DNA of 12,996 nt from an uncultured Flavobacterium sp. (GCA_946886675.1 CAMPIZ010000016.1:1-12996), one strand, 5' to 3'; positions 1-8,075 are shown, counted from the stretch's first letter. Notes: a model not told the origin generated them from the sequence alone. Made by a program: numbers and translations.

Positions 1-27
1 CATTTAACACTTGTCCTTGAAAAACAA

Positions 28-56
28 AAAACCTATGGCTGTAAACCATAGGTTTT
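28..56 (-). terminator. Intrinsic terminator of the M13 peptidase gene
   Basis: A perfect 11-bp inverted repeat (28-38 with 46-56) encloses a 7-nt loop. Read on the minus strand it lies 22 nt beyond the peptidase stop codon and is followed by a T-rich tract (the A-run at 21-31 on the plus strand). The plus strand also has a short T run in the right arm, so it may work in both directions for a gene to the left of the window. Confidence 0.85.
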
Positions 57-77
57 CCTATATTTATCTTACTATCG

Positions 78-2126
78 TTACCAGATTTTCACTCTCTTGT
101 CGGGTGCTATATACATACCGTCACCTTCTTCAATGTCAAAAGCTTTGTAAAAGGCATCAACATTTTGCAGAGGAACATAAGCCCTGTACATACCCGGTGA
201 ATGCGGATCTGTCTTTACCTGATTCTTTATTGCTTCATCCCTCATTTTGGTCCTCCATATAGTAGCCCATGAAATAAAGAAGCGCTGTTCCGGTGTATAA
301 CCGTCTATAAGACCCGGATTTCCATTCTCTTTAAGATATATCTGAAGCCCATCATACGCTGCATTTACACCACCAAGATCGCCTATGTTCTCTCCCAGCG
401 TAAACTTACCATCTACAAAAGTATTTGGCAATGGCTGCAACTGGCTGTACTGGTCTGCCAGGGAACCGCCAAGGTTTGTAAACTTCTCTAAATCTTCATC
501 ACTCCACCAGTTAACAAGGTTACCGTCTGCATTATAACGTGACCCACTGTCGTCAAAACCGTGAGATATTTCATGTCCTATTACAGCACCTATACCACCA
601 TAGTTAACAGCTTCGTCTGCTTTATAATCATAAAACGGCGGCTGTAGAATTCCCGCAGGAAAAACAATTTCATTGTAAGACGGGTTAAAGTAAGCATTTA
701 CAATTTGCGGCGCCATATGCCACTCATCTTTATCTACAGGTTTGTTAAGCTTGGCAATATCTTCTTTAAAATTCCATCGTGCAACATTTTGCATGTTTGC
801 AAAATAGCTGCCGCCTTCTTCCGGACCTTTAATGGTAAGCTCTGAATAATCTTTCCATTTGTCAGGATACCCTATCTTTACATTAAGCCTTCTTAGCTTC
901 TCAATAGCATTTTGCTTTGTAGATTTTGCCATCCACGGCAGGTTATTAATACGGTTTTCAAAAGCCAGCATCACATTTTTAATCATGCTTTCTGCTTTTG
1001 CTTTCGCCTCGGCAGGAAATTTCTTTTCTACATACAGTTTACCAAGGGCTTCTCCTACAGTACCGTTTATAGTGTGCAGTGCATTAATATCACGCTGCTC
1101 TTCTTTAAGTGCGCCTCTTAGTGTCTTGCTGTAAAACTCCCAGTCGGCAGTTTCAATATCAGTTGACAGATATCCTGAAGACCTGTTAACCAGTGTCCAT
1201 TTCATGTAAGATTTCCAGGTTTCAACTTTATTTTCTTTAAACAGCTCTTCAAGTGCGGTCATATATTTAGGCTGCGATACTACAAGGGTATCTATTTTAC
1301 CTACTCCAAGATCTGTAAGATATTTATTCCAGTTTATTGAAGGTGTAAGCTTTTGCAGGTCTGCAACCGTCATCGGGTTATAAGTTTTCCTCCTGTCACG
1401 GCGTTCTACCCTGTCCAGCCTTGGCTGTGCCATAGCCGTTTCAAAAGCAAGAATATTAGATGCTTCCTGCTGTGCGTTTTTATCTTTATAACCTGCATAT
1501 TTAAGCATTCTGGCTACATGCTGCACATATTTTTCACGCTTTTCCTTTGAATCAGCATCATCAGAAACGTAGTAATCCCTGTCCGGTAAGCCCAGGCTTC
1601 CTGTGCCTACATATAGTATGTTACGGTTACTGTCTTTTGCGTCAGCGCCTACACCTATACCAAAAAAGCCAAGTCCTCCAAGCGGCTCCATTTCGGTAAG
1701 CAGCGCCTGCAGATCCTGTACATTTTTAACCTTATCAATTTTCGCCAGATAAGGCTGTATTGGTGCCATGCCCTGCTTGTTTCGGGCTACAGTATCCATT
1801 ATAGATCTGTATAATGCTGCCGCTTTACCCTGATCTGTAGTAGATTTAAGGTTCTTGTTGGCAGCAGCCTCTTTTAGTATTGCAAGCGCATCATTATTAG
1901 TGTTTTCACGAAGCTCATCAAAACTTCCCCAGCGTGTTTTGTCAGCAGGAATTTCGGTTTGGTCTACCCATGCTCCGTTTACATATCTGAAAAAATCATC
2001 TGCCGGACTTACATTTTTATCCATGTAAGAAAGGTTTATACCCGGCTTTTGCGAGTTTTGTGCAGTACAAACAGCTGTTCCTAAGAACAAGGCAGCCGCT
2101 GCAACTTTTACATTTAGTCTGTTCAT
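78..2126 (-). CDS. M13-family (neprilysin/PepO-like) secreted zinc metallopeptidase
   Basis: This is a 682-residue zinc endopeptidase of family M13, which cleaves oligopeptides and small proteins outside the cytoplasm. An N-terminal signal peptide (about residues 1-22: basic start, Ala/Leu core, small residues before Gln23) sends it to the periplasm or beyond. The Cys at 20 lacks a proper lipobox, so signal peptidase I cleavage is more likely than lipidation. The N-terminal M13 domain covers about 40-415. The catalytic domain carries HEISH at 518-522 (two zinc His and the catalytic Glu519) and ENIGD at 579-583 (third ligand Glu579). The substrate-binding NAYF motif is at 477-480 and the C-terminus ends in VKIW, as is usual in the family. 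The length is normal and the gene is intact. It is a single-gene unit with its own promoter and terminator, divergent from the SCO gene. Substrate unknown. Confidence 0.95.
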   Translation of the reverse strand: MNRLNVKVAAAALFLGTAVCTAQNSQKPGINLSYMDKNVSPADDFFRYVNGAWVDQTEIPADKTRWGSFDELRENTNNDALAILKEAAANKNLKSTTDQGKAAALYRSIMDTVARNKQGMAPIQPYLAKIDKVKNVQDLQALLTEMEPLGGLGFFGIGVGADAKDSNRNILYVGTGSLGLPDRDYYVSDDADSKEKREKYVQHVARMLKYAGYKDKNAQQEASNILAFETAMAQPRLDRVERRDRRKTYNPMTVADLQKLTPSINWNKYLTDLGVGKIDTLVVSQPKYMTALEELFKENKVETWKSYMKWTLVNRSSGYLSTDIETADWEFYSKTLRGALKEEQRDINALHTINGTVGEALGKLYVEKKFPAEAKAKAESMIKNVMLAFENRINNLPWMAKSTKQNAIEKLRRLNVKIGYPDKWKDYSELTIKGPEEGGSYFANMQNVARWNFKEDIAKLNKPVDKDEWHMAPQIVNAYFNPSYNEIVFPAGILQPPFYDYKADEAVNYGGIGAVIGHEISHGFDDSGSRYNADGNLVNWWSDEDLEKFTNLGGSLADQYSQLQPLPNTFVDGKFTLGENIGDLGGVNAAYDGLQIYLKENGNPGLIDGYTPEQRFFISWATIWRTKMRDEAIKNQVKTDPHSPGMYRAYVPLQNVDAFYKAFDIEEGDGMYIAPDKRVKIW

Positions 2127-2152
2127 AATACCTACAGTTTAACTGTTAGCCA

Positions 2153-2160
2153 CAAAAATA
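2153..2160 (-). promoter_or_regulatory. Bacteroidota -7 promoter element of the M13 peptidase
   Basis: On the minus strand this reads TATTTTTG, a perfect match to the Bacteroidota primary-sigma element TAnnTTTG, 26 nt upstream of the peptidase ATG. No clear -33 TTTG is seen at the usual distance. The leader between it and the ATG contains the palindrome ACAGTT-T-AACTGT (2134-2146). Confidence 0.5.
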
Positions 2161-2266
2161 TAAAGTTCGTTACAATACCCATACCTAATTGTGTTAAATA
2201 TATCGTTTTCTTGTTTTTAACGCTGCAATCCTCTCAATATTTGACTGTTGTTCGCATCCTCTTTTG

Positions 2267-2274
2267 TAATTTTG
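2267..2274 (+). promoter_or_regulatory. Bacteroidota -7 promoter element of the SCO gene
   Basis: TAATTTTG matches TAnnTTTG exactly, with a possible -33 TTTG at 2240-2243 (23-nt spacer, slightly long). It lies 18 nt before the ATG at 2293. It therefore rules out the in-frame TTG at 2248 as the start, since that codon falls inside the promoter. Confidence 0.6.
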
Positions 2275-2292
2275 CAAAAATTTCGCCATAAT

Positions 2293-2985
2293 ATGCTTAC
2301 TTTCTTTAAAAAATACCGCATTTTCTTTATATTAATGCTTGTACTTTCGGCGGTTATACTGGCATTATTTTACTCGGTGCTAAAGCCTAAAAAAGTTTTA
2401 CCGGTTTACAGTCCTTCCGATGTAAATCCGGAACTTGTAGATACCACTATACAGTACAAAATACGCGACCATGTAATTGCCGATTTTGCCTTTATAAATC
2501 AAAACGGCGATACAGTTACACAAAAAGACTACGAAGATAAGATATATGTAGCGGATTTCTTTTTTACTACCTGCCCCACTATTTGCCCTATTATGACGGA
2601 CAACATGGTATGGCTGCAGGAAAAGATAAAGGATTATCCTGATGTTATGCTGCTATCACATTCTGTAACTCCGGATTATGACAGTGTTCCTGTACTTCGC
2701 GAATATGCTGATAAGAAAGGTGTGATTGACATCAAATGGAATTTAGTTACCGGTGACAAAAAGGATATATTCTACATAGCCAGAAAATCATATCTGGCAG
2801 TAAAAACAACCGATTCTAAAGAGCTTTATGACATGGTGCATACCGAAAACTTTATACTGGTTGACAAAAAAGGCCGCATCCGCGGTTTTTATAACGGTAC
2901 AAATCTTGATAAAGAAGTGGAAGGTGAAAAAAATGTAAAACAGATTCTCGAAGATATTAAATGGCTTCGTCAGGATGAAAAGTAA
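2293..2985 (+). CDS. SCO1/SenC family copper-binding, thioredoxin-fold protein
   Basis: This 230-residue membrane-anchored protein belongs to the SCO1/SenC family, which binds copper and helps assemble the CuA centre of cytochrome c oxidase. One hydrophobic segment (about residues 10-30) anchors it with the soluble domain in the periplasm. The copper/redox motif CxxxC is present as Cys94-Pro-Thr-Ile-Cys98, and the conserved distal His ligand is His183. The thioredoxin-like fold spans about 55-225. The ATG at 2293 is preferred over an upstream TTG (2248) because a good -7 promoter element lies between them and because the protein then begins with a normal basic, membrane-anchored N-terminus. 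feoA follows 55 nt downstream on the same strand, so partial co-transcription with the iron genes is possible. Family assignment is firm; the exact role (copper delivery or thiol redox) is inferred. Confidence 0.92.
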   Translation: MLTFFKKYRIFFILMLVLSAVILALFYSVLKPKKVLPVYSPSDVNPELVDTTIQYKIRDHVIADFAFINQNGDTVTQKDYEDKIYVADFFFTTCPTICPIMTDNMVWLQEKIKDYPDVMLLSHSVTPDYDSVPVLREYADKKGVIDIKWNLVTGDKKDIFYIARKSYLAVKTTDSKELYDMVHTENFILVDKKGRIRGFYNGTNLDKEVEGEKNVKQILEDIKWLRQDEK

Positions 2986-3006
2986 GGCTATTTAAATATT
3001 AATTTG

Positions 3007-3014
3007 TAATTTCG
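3007..3014 (+). promoter_or_regulatory. Possible -7 promoter element of feoA
   Basis: TAATTTCG differs from TAnnTTTG at one position. Its surroundings match the SCO promoter at 14 of 15 bases (TTTGTAATTT[T/C]GCAA). No -33 element is visible at the expected distance. If it is used, feoAB can be transcribed separately from the SCO gene, with a leader of about 20-25 nt. Confidence 0.4.
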
Positions 3015-3040
3015 CAATCTAAAATTATTCTAAATAAGCT

Positions 3041-3280
3041 TTGAAAACTTCACTTGCAGGGCTAAAAAAAGGACAAAAAGCCGTTATTACCGACTTTAAT
3101 ATAGACGCCATTCCGTTAAAACTACTGGAAATGGGGTGCCTTCCCGGCAACGAGGTTGAGCTTTTACAGGTTGCCCCACTGGGCGACCCTATCTACATTA
3201 ATGTAAATGACAGCCATGTGGCGATACGCCTGGAAACTGCACTGGAAATTGATGTAGAGATAATAACCAATACTATTTAA
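3041..3280 (+). CDS. feoA: FeoA, ferrous iron transport accessory protein
   Basis: This is a 79-residue SH3-like FeoA domain protein, a small cytoplasmic partner of the FeoB Fe2+ permease. It shows the usual features: a Leu-rich start followed by a short basic stretch, the IPLKLLEMGCLPG segment at about 25-37, and a C-terminal part that ends in beta-strand-like residues (VAIRLETALEIDVE). The start must be TTG at 3041: an in-frame TAA lies two codons upstream, and the next Met would remove the first strands of the domain. Its stop codon overlaps the feoB start (TAATG), so the two are probably translationally coupled. Confidence 0.93.
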   Translation: MKTSLAGLKKGQKAVITDFNIDAIPLKLLEMGCLPGNEVELLQVAPLGDPIYINVNDSHVAIRLETALEIDVEIITNTI

Positions 3281-5385
3281 TGGCAGCCCCAAATTTAAAG
3301 ATAGCATTAATTGGCAATCCCAATACCGGAAAAACCTCTGTTTTTAACCAGCTTACCGGCCTTAACCAGCAGGTGGGCAACTACCCCGGTATTACTGTTG
3401 AAAGGAAACAGGGCTTTGTTAAGCTGCCCGATAATAAGAAAGGTGCCATTATAGATTTACCGGGCACCTACAGCCTTAATGCCAGCTCTATGGACGAAAA
3501 CGTAGTGATAGAGCTGCTGCTTAACCGTAATGATAAAGACTTCCCTGATGTGGCGGTAGTAGTTACCGATGTGGAAAATCTGAAGCGTAACCTGTTATTG
3601 TTTACTCAGATAAAAGACCTTGAAATACCAACCATTCTTGTGATAAATATGAGTGACAGGATGGAGCGCAAAGGCATAACGCTGGATATACCTTATCTTG
3701 AACAGCATCTTAAAACAAAAATTGCACTGGTAAGCTCCCGAAAAGGAACAGGCATTAGTCACCTTAAAGAGCTTATACTGGATTATAAGAATCTTTCTAC
3801 CGAACCATGCCTGAATGCATCTGGCATAGATCCCGAATATTTTGATAAGCTGAGGCATGCATTCCCTAACCAGCTTTTATATAAACTTTGGCTTGTAATT
3901 ACACAGGATGTAAACTTTGGCCATCTGGAGAGGAATGAAGTAGAAAACAGTTCGTTTACAAAATCAAAATCAGAATTAAAAAGGCTGCAGCAAAAGGAAA
4001 CAATTAAACGCTACCAGTTTATTAATGATGTACTTAAGGTTGGTCAGCATATAGATACACTAAATGCAAAAGACCTGCGCGCCAGGCTGGACAGGGTGCT
4101 TACACACAAAGTATTTGGGTATGTGATATTCTTTGCAATCCTGCTGCTTATATTCCAGTCTATTTTTGCATGGTCTGAAATACCGATGGATTTTATAGAC
4201 CGCACCTTTAGCTGGCTGAGCGCCTATGTTTCTAAAAACATGCCGGAAGGCAAACTTACAGAACTTATTGCCGACGGTATTATACCGGGTATTGGCGGTG
4301 TGGTAATTTTTATACCGCAGATAGCTTTTCTCTTTTTATTTATATCTCTGCTTGAGGAAAGCGGCTACATGAGCCGTGTAGTTTTCCTTATGGACAAGAT
4401 AATGAAACGTTTTGGCCTTAGTGGTAAGAGTATTGTGCCGTTAATTTCAGGTACGGCCTGTGCCATACCTGCTATCATGGCTGCCCGTAATATAGAAAGT
4501 TGGCGGGAAAGGCTTATCACCATACTGGTTACGCCGTTTACTACCTGCTCTGCCAGGCTTCCGGTTTATGCCATACTTATTGCCCTTATTATCCCTAACC
4601 GAATGGTGCTGGGGGTATTTAACCTGCAAGGGCTCACTCTTATGCTGCTATATCTGCTGGGCTTTGGTGGGGCAATATTTTCTGCCTATATTTTAAATAA
4701 AATACTGAAAACCAAATATAAAAGTTTTTTTGTGGCAGAAATGCCAAATTATAAGCTGCCGCTATTTAAAAATGTGGCCATTAACGTAATAGAAAAGACA
4801 AAAGCATTTGTAGTAGGCGCCGGTAAAATTATCCTTGCGCTTTCCATAGTAATATGGTTTTTAGGTTCGCATGGCCCGGGGGACAATTTTAAAAATGCAG
4901 AAACCATTGTAAAACAGCAGCCAGAAAGCGCTTCGCTATCTCAGGATGACCTTGACGATAAAATTGCTTCTTACCAGCTTGAAAACTCTTACATTGGTAT
5001 TGTAGGTAAAAGCATAGAGCCAGCCATAAGCCCGCTGGGTTACGACTGGAAAATTGGCATAGCCATTGTATCTTCTTTTGCGGCAAGAGAAGTGTTTGTA
5101 GGTACACTGGCAACCATATACAATATAGGCAGCAGCAGTGAAGACGAGTCTACCATAAAAGAGCGTATGGCTGCAGAGGTAAATCCTGTTACTGGGGAAA
5201 AGGTATTTAATTTTGCTACAGGAATATCACTATTGCTGTTTTATGCCTTTGCCATGCAGTGTATAAGTACCCTTGCCATAACAAAAAAAGAGACAAATTC
5301 CTGGAAATGGCCAATGTTACAGCTATTTGGTATGAGTACTTTTGCTTACATCATCTCACTGATTGCCTACCAGCTTTTAACGTAA
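3280..5385 (+). CDS. feoB: FeoB, Fe2+ uptake permease with N-terminal GTPase domain
   Basis: This 701-residue inner-membrane protein is the main ferrous iron importer of the Feo system. The N-terminal G domain has G1 GNPNTGKT (12-19), G2 around Thr39, G3 DLPG (59-62), G4 NMSD (123-126) and a G5-like SSRKG (152-156). A helical spacer follows (about 165-270), then the polytopic membrane part with two gate segments. Conserved Cys residues lie in SGTACAIP (Cys394) and TTCSARLPVY (Cys423), the family's signature. The late segment FAAREVFVGTLATIYN is also typical. Length is normal and no defect is seen. It overlaps feoA by 1 nt and is followed after 1 nt by a small Cys-rich protein gene, so the three form one operon. 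No FeoC is present; the small protein may take its place as a partner. Confidence 0.97.
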   Translation: MAAPNLKIALIGNPNTGKTSVFNQLTGLNQQVGNYPGITVERKQGFVKLPDNKKGAIIDLPGTYSLNASSMDENVVIELLLNRNDKDFPDVAVVVTDVENLKRNLLLFTQIKDLEIPTILVINMSDRMERKGITLDIPYLEQHLKTKIALVSSRKGTGISHLKELILDYKNLSTEPCLNASGIDPEYFDKLRHAFPNQLLYKLWLVITQDVNFGHLERNEVENSSFTKSKSELKRLQQKETIKRYQFINDVLKVGQHIDTLNAKDLRARLDRVLTHKVFGYVIFFAILLLIFQSIFAWSEIPMDFIDRTFSWLSAYVSKNMPEGKLTELIADGIIPGIGGVVIFIPQIAFLFLFISLLEESGYMSRVVFLMDKIMKRFGLSGKSIVPLISGTACAIPAIMAARNIESWRERLITILVTPFTTCSARLPVYAILIALIIPNRMVLGVFNLQGLTLMLLYLLGFGGAIFSAYILNKILKTKYKSFFVAEMPNYKLPLFKNVAINVIEKTKAFVVGAGKIILALSIVIWFLGSHGPGDNFKNAETIVKQQPESASLSQDDLDDKIASYQLENSYIGIVGKSIEPAISPLGYDWKIGIAIVSSFAAREVFVGTLATIYNIGSSSEDESTIKERMAAEVNPVTGEKVFNFATGISLLLFYAFAMQCISTLAITKKETNSWKWPMLQLFGMSTFAYIISLIAYQLLT

Positions 5386-5386
5386 T

Positions 5387-5518
5387 ATGGATACACAAAG
5401 CATCATAGCATACATATTAGTAGCCGGAGCAGTAATATTCCTGATAAAGAAATTCTTTTTTAAAAAGAGGAAGAAAAAATCAGGCGACTGCGGCAGTGAT
5501 GACTGCGGATGCCATTAA
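5387..5518 (+). CDS. FeoB-associated Cys-rich membrane protein
   Basis: This 43-residue protein starts 1 nt after the feoB stop. It has one membrane helix (about residues 5-20, IIAYILVAGAVIFLI), then a strongly basic stretch (Lys/Arg 21-31) that should hold the C-terminus in the cytoplasm, and a tail with Cys35, Cys40 and Cys42 plus a terminal His43. This matches the short Cys-rich proteins found directly after feoB in many Bacteroidota and Firmicutes (the FeoB_associated family). Their role is unproven; the Cys/His tail suggests metal binding next to the FeoB pore. Its last 4 nt overlap the end of the opposite-strand UspA segment. Confidence 0.85.
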   Translation: MDTQSIIAYILVAGAVIFLIKKFFFKKRKKKSGDCGSDDCGCH

Positions 5519-5931
5519 TCCTTTATAATAAGTACCGGGATTTTTACTTTATGCCTCACTGCATTTACTGTAGTACCAAAAATAATATCCTTGAGCCAGT
5601 TATGGCCGTGCGCACCCAGTATAAGAATGTCATATTCTGCACCGCTTTCGTTTAATATCTTTGGTATCTGTTTTTTAGGGCTTCCAAAACTTAGTTTTAT
5701 CTGTACCGTATATCCTTTTTGTTCCAGGCCTTTTTTATAGGTCTTTAAAAAGTCTTTATCACTGGAGGTTTCAAAATCCTGTGCCTGGTCGCCATGAACC
5801 ATAGCGCCTACGGTTTCCACTATATGTATAAGTGTATATTTTGCTTCCCTGCCTCCAAGCTGCAATGCACTGGAAAGGCTCCTTGTATCGGTTTTTGAAA
5901 AATCGAGTGCTATGGCAATATTTATATTCTT
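5515..5931 (-). pseudogene. C-terminal UspA domain of the Nramp transporter, out of frame
   Basis: This is the open segment, one base out of frame with the transporter ORF, that encodes a universal stress protein (UspA) domain. It begins with the first beta strand (NIAIALDFS) and ends with PVLIIKD. The ATP-binding pattern G-2x-G-9x-G-T is intact (GAHG, nine residues, GT). The only start codon in this frame is a TTG at 5865, which would remove the first strand and the conserved Asp after it, so independent translation is unlikely. Upstream the frame closes at a TAA at 5932-5934. The segment is best read as the 3' part of mntH, since Nramp-UspA fusions of about 620-630 residues are known in Bacteroidota. 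Whether it is a real mutation, a recoding site or a base-calling error cannot be told from the sequence alone. Confidence 0.8.
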
Positions 5932-7402
5932 TTATTCCGGCTTCTTCATTTACAATAATCTCGTCAATATGGGGGACAAGCTTTTCATCCCTCTGCCTTT
6001 TATAAATAAGCGGCCTGAAGATTATATAAAGCAGCAGTGCCACTGCCCCTACAGCTATGGGAACCACAAACAGCCATATATACACCGGATTTTCAGATTC
6101 TCTTATCCACCCGGCTATTTCTTCATATACCAGTTTAGCATTTAAAGACACAATTACCAATGCTATAATCCACGCAGCTGCTTTGGTAAATTTACCTATG
6201 GCAAATTCCTTCATTTTCTTTTTATCACTAACAAAGTGTATAAGCGGTATAATAGCAAACCCAAGCTGAAGACTGAGTATTACCTGGCTAAGCAGCAGTA
6301 GCTGCCCTGTGGCATCTTCACCAAGATATACAATGGCAAAAAAAGCAGGAAGTATGGCTATAAGCCGGGTTATAATACGCCTTACCCAAGGTTGTATCCT
6401 CAGGTTAAGATAGCCTTCCATAACTATCTGCCCGGCAAGTGTACCTGTGATAGTAGAACTTTGCCCTGCCGCAATTAATGCAAGTGCAAAAAGCACCGAA
6501 GCCCACTCTGTTCCCAACAGCGGAGCCAATAGCTGGTGTGCATCCTGTATATCGGCTACTTCATGCAGCCCACTGTTAAAAAAGGTAGCAGCTGCCAGTA
6601 TCAATATGGCCGCGTTTACAAAAAAAGCAAGGTTAAGGGCTATTAATGAATCTACAAAATTGTAGCGAATTGCCTGTTTTATTCCTTTAAAGGAACGGTC
6701 GAATTTGCGGGTTTGCACCAACGATGAATGCAGGTATAAGTTATGAGGCATAACAGTTGCTCCTATTATACCTATAGCAATAAAAAGAGCTGCCTGATTG
6801 GGGATAGAAGGTACAAGACCTGTTACAACCTGAGATACATCGGGCTTGGCAAAAAACATTTCTGCGAGAAAAGAAAACCCTATTATTGCTATAAGCGCTA
6901 TAATAAAAGCTTCCATCTTTTTTATTCCTTTGTTTAACAAGAAGAGCAGCAAAAAAGTATCGAGCATGGTTATGCTCACACCCCAGAGCAAAGGAATATC
7001 AAACAGTAGCTGCAACCCTATTGCCATACCCAGCACCTCTGCAAGGTCGCAGGCGGCAATGGCTATTTCTGCGAGTCCGTATAACACATAATTTACCCCT
7101 TTAGGATAGGTTTCACGTGAGGCCTGTGCCAAATCCCTGCGGCTCACTATGCCCAGCCGTGCACTTAAGCTTTGCAGGAGCAATGCCATAATATTAGACA
7201 TAAGCAATACCCAAAGCAGTTTATAACCAAACTGGCTACCCCCTGCAAGATCAGTTGCCCAGTTTCCGGGATCCATATAACCCACGCTTATCATATAAGC
7301 CGGGCCAAAGAATGCCAGTATTTTTTTCCAGACAGAAGTATTCTGCACCACGTTTACCGATTCATGTACTTCCTCCAGGGAATGGCTTCCTTTTGAATTC
7401 AT
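5771..7402 (-). CDS. mntH: Nramp family divalent metal (Mn2+) transporter, frameshifted near its C-terminus
   Basis: This is an inner-membrane, proton-coupled importer of Mn2+/Fe2+ of the Nramp family. The metal-binding motifs are intact: DPGN in TM1 (GYMDPGNWATDLAGG, residues about 42-56) and MPHN in TM6 (GATVMPHNLYLHSS, about 214-227). The Met of the latter favours transition metals over Ca2+/Mg2+. About 11 hydrophobic segments follow the usual pattern. Residues 1-494 are family-like and end in a cytoplasmic linker (EEAGIKEYK). The last 49 residues (495-543) are an out-of-frame read of the UspA-coding DNA and look non-natural. Removing one A from the A4 tract at 5930-5933 restores a single 628-residue Nramp-UspA protein running to the stop at 5515. 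The gene starts 1 nt after the mntR stop (TAA-T-ATG), so regulator and transporter form one operon. Confidence 0.92.
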   Translation of the reverse strand: MNSKGSHSLEEVHESVNVVQNTSVWKKILAFFGPAYMISVGYMDPGNWATDLAGGSQFGYKLLWVLLMSNIMALLLQSLSARLGIVSRRDLAQASRETYPKGVNYVLYGLAEIAIAACDLAEVLGMAIGLQLLFDIPLLWGVSITMLDTFLLLFLLNKGIKKMEAFIIALIAIIGFSFLAEMFFAKPDVSQVVTGLVPSIPNQAALFIAIGIIGATVMPHNLYLHSSLVQTRKFDRSFKGIKQAIRYNFVDSLIALNLAFFVNAAILILAAATFFNSGLHEVADIQDAHQLLAPLLGTEWASVLFALALIAAGQSSTITGTLAGQIVMEGYLNLRIQPWVRRIITRLIAILPAFFAIVYLGEDATGQLLLLSQVILSLQLGFAIIPLIHFVSDKKKMKEFAIGKFTKAAAWIIALVIVSLNAKLVYEEIAGWIRESENPVYIWLFVVPIAVGAVALLLYIIFRPLIYKRQRDEKLVPHIDEIIVNEEAGIKEYKYCHSTRFFKNRYKEPFQCIAAWRQGSKIYTYTYSGNRRRYGSWRPGTGF

Positions 7403-7403
7403 A

Positions 7404-8057
7404 TTATAGTGCTTTTACAAACAGGTTTGCTGCTATTTTATTGGAAACGCTTAAATGCTTTCCGTCTACTTTAAGGATAAGGGACTGGTCAAAATGTTCT
7501 CTTGAAATCACTTCTATGGCAGAGCCTAAAGCAATTTTTTGCTTATCAAGATATTGTAAAAATTCCGGTGAACTATCCTTAACCCCAACGCAAATCATTT
7601 TTTTACCTTCATTAGTTTCGCTAAGAAGTTCTTTATCCATCTTGGCTATTTTTCCGTTACGGTCGGGTATTGGGTCTCCATGCGGATCGGCCTTCGGATA
7701 ATCCAGAAAGGCATCCAGCCTGTCAGTAAGCTTTTCAGATTTTATGTGTTCCAGCTGCTCGGCCACATCGTGTACTTCGTCCCAGCTAAACCCCAGTTTA
7801 TCTACAAGAAAAACTTCCCAAAGCCTGTGCTTGCGCACAATCATCATAGCATTTAACCTGCCTTTGTCCGTAAGCGATACGCCCTGATACTTTTTATACA
7901 CCACAAGTTCCTTATCAGCCAGTTTCTGAACCATATCTGTAACCGATGACGGCTTGCTCTCCATAACATTAGCAATGGCATTGGTCGCAATCCCTTTGTT
8001 TGTTGCCAATGATAAATGATATATTACCTTGAGATAATTTTCTTCTGAATAAGTCAT
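7404..8057 (-). CDS. mntR: MntR/DtxR-family metal-dependent transcriptional regulator
   Basis: This 217-residue repressor-type protein should sense Mn2+ (or Fe2+) and control metal uptake. It has an N-terminal winged helix (about 5-65, with SSVTDMVQKL as recognition helix), a dimerisation/metal domain (about 70-130) and a C-terminal SH3-like FeoA domain (about 145-217). Likely metal ligands are His77, Glu100, Glu103 and His104, aligning with MntR His77, Glu99, Glu102 and His103. The position that is Cys102 in iron-sensing DtxR is Glu here, which favours Mn sensing. The ATG at 8057 (MTYSEENYLK) is chosen over an upstream TTG at 8078, which overlaps the -7 promoter element. The next gene is mntH, 1 nt away. 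An operator-like palindrome in its own promoter suggests autoregulation. Confidence 0.93.
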   Translation of the reverse strand: MTYSEENYLKVIYHLSLATNKGIATNAIANVMESKPSSVTDMVQKLADKELVVYKKYQGVSLTDKGRLNAMMIVRKHRLWEVFLVDKLGFSWDEVHDVAEQLEHIKSEKLTDRLDAFLDYPKADPHGDPIPDRNGKIAKMDKELLSETNEGKKMICVGVKDSSPEFLQYLDKQKIALGSAIEVISREHFDQSLILKVDGKHLSVSNKIAANLFVKAL

Positions 8058-8075
8058 TCTAAATGCGTTATTAAA

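Noticed and set aside
2248..2292. Fifteen-residue N-terminal extension of the SCO protein from TTG 2248
   Set aside because: The extension overlaps a good -7 promoter element (2267-2274); the ATG at 2293 gives a normal anchored SCO start.
5487..5497. ACTGCGGCAGT palindrome at the end of the feoB-associated gene as a terminator
   Set aside because: The centre leaves no room for a loop and no T tract follows; it lies within Cys/Gly codons.
5515..5865. Independent small UspA gene starting at TTG 5865
   Set aside because: The start would remove the first beta strand and its conserved Asp, which are encoded just upstream in the same frame. The segment fits as the frameshifted 3' part of mntH.
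7255..7701. 148-residue plus-strand ORF across the mntR-mntH junction
   Set aside because: It is antisense to two intact, recognised genes and has no domain or initiation signal.
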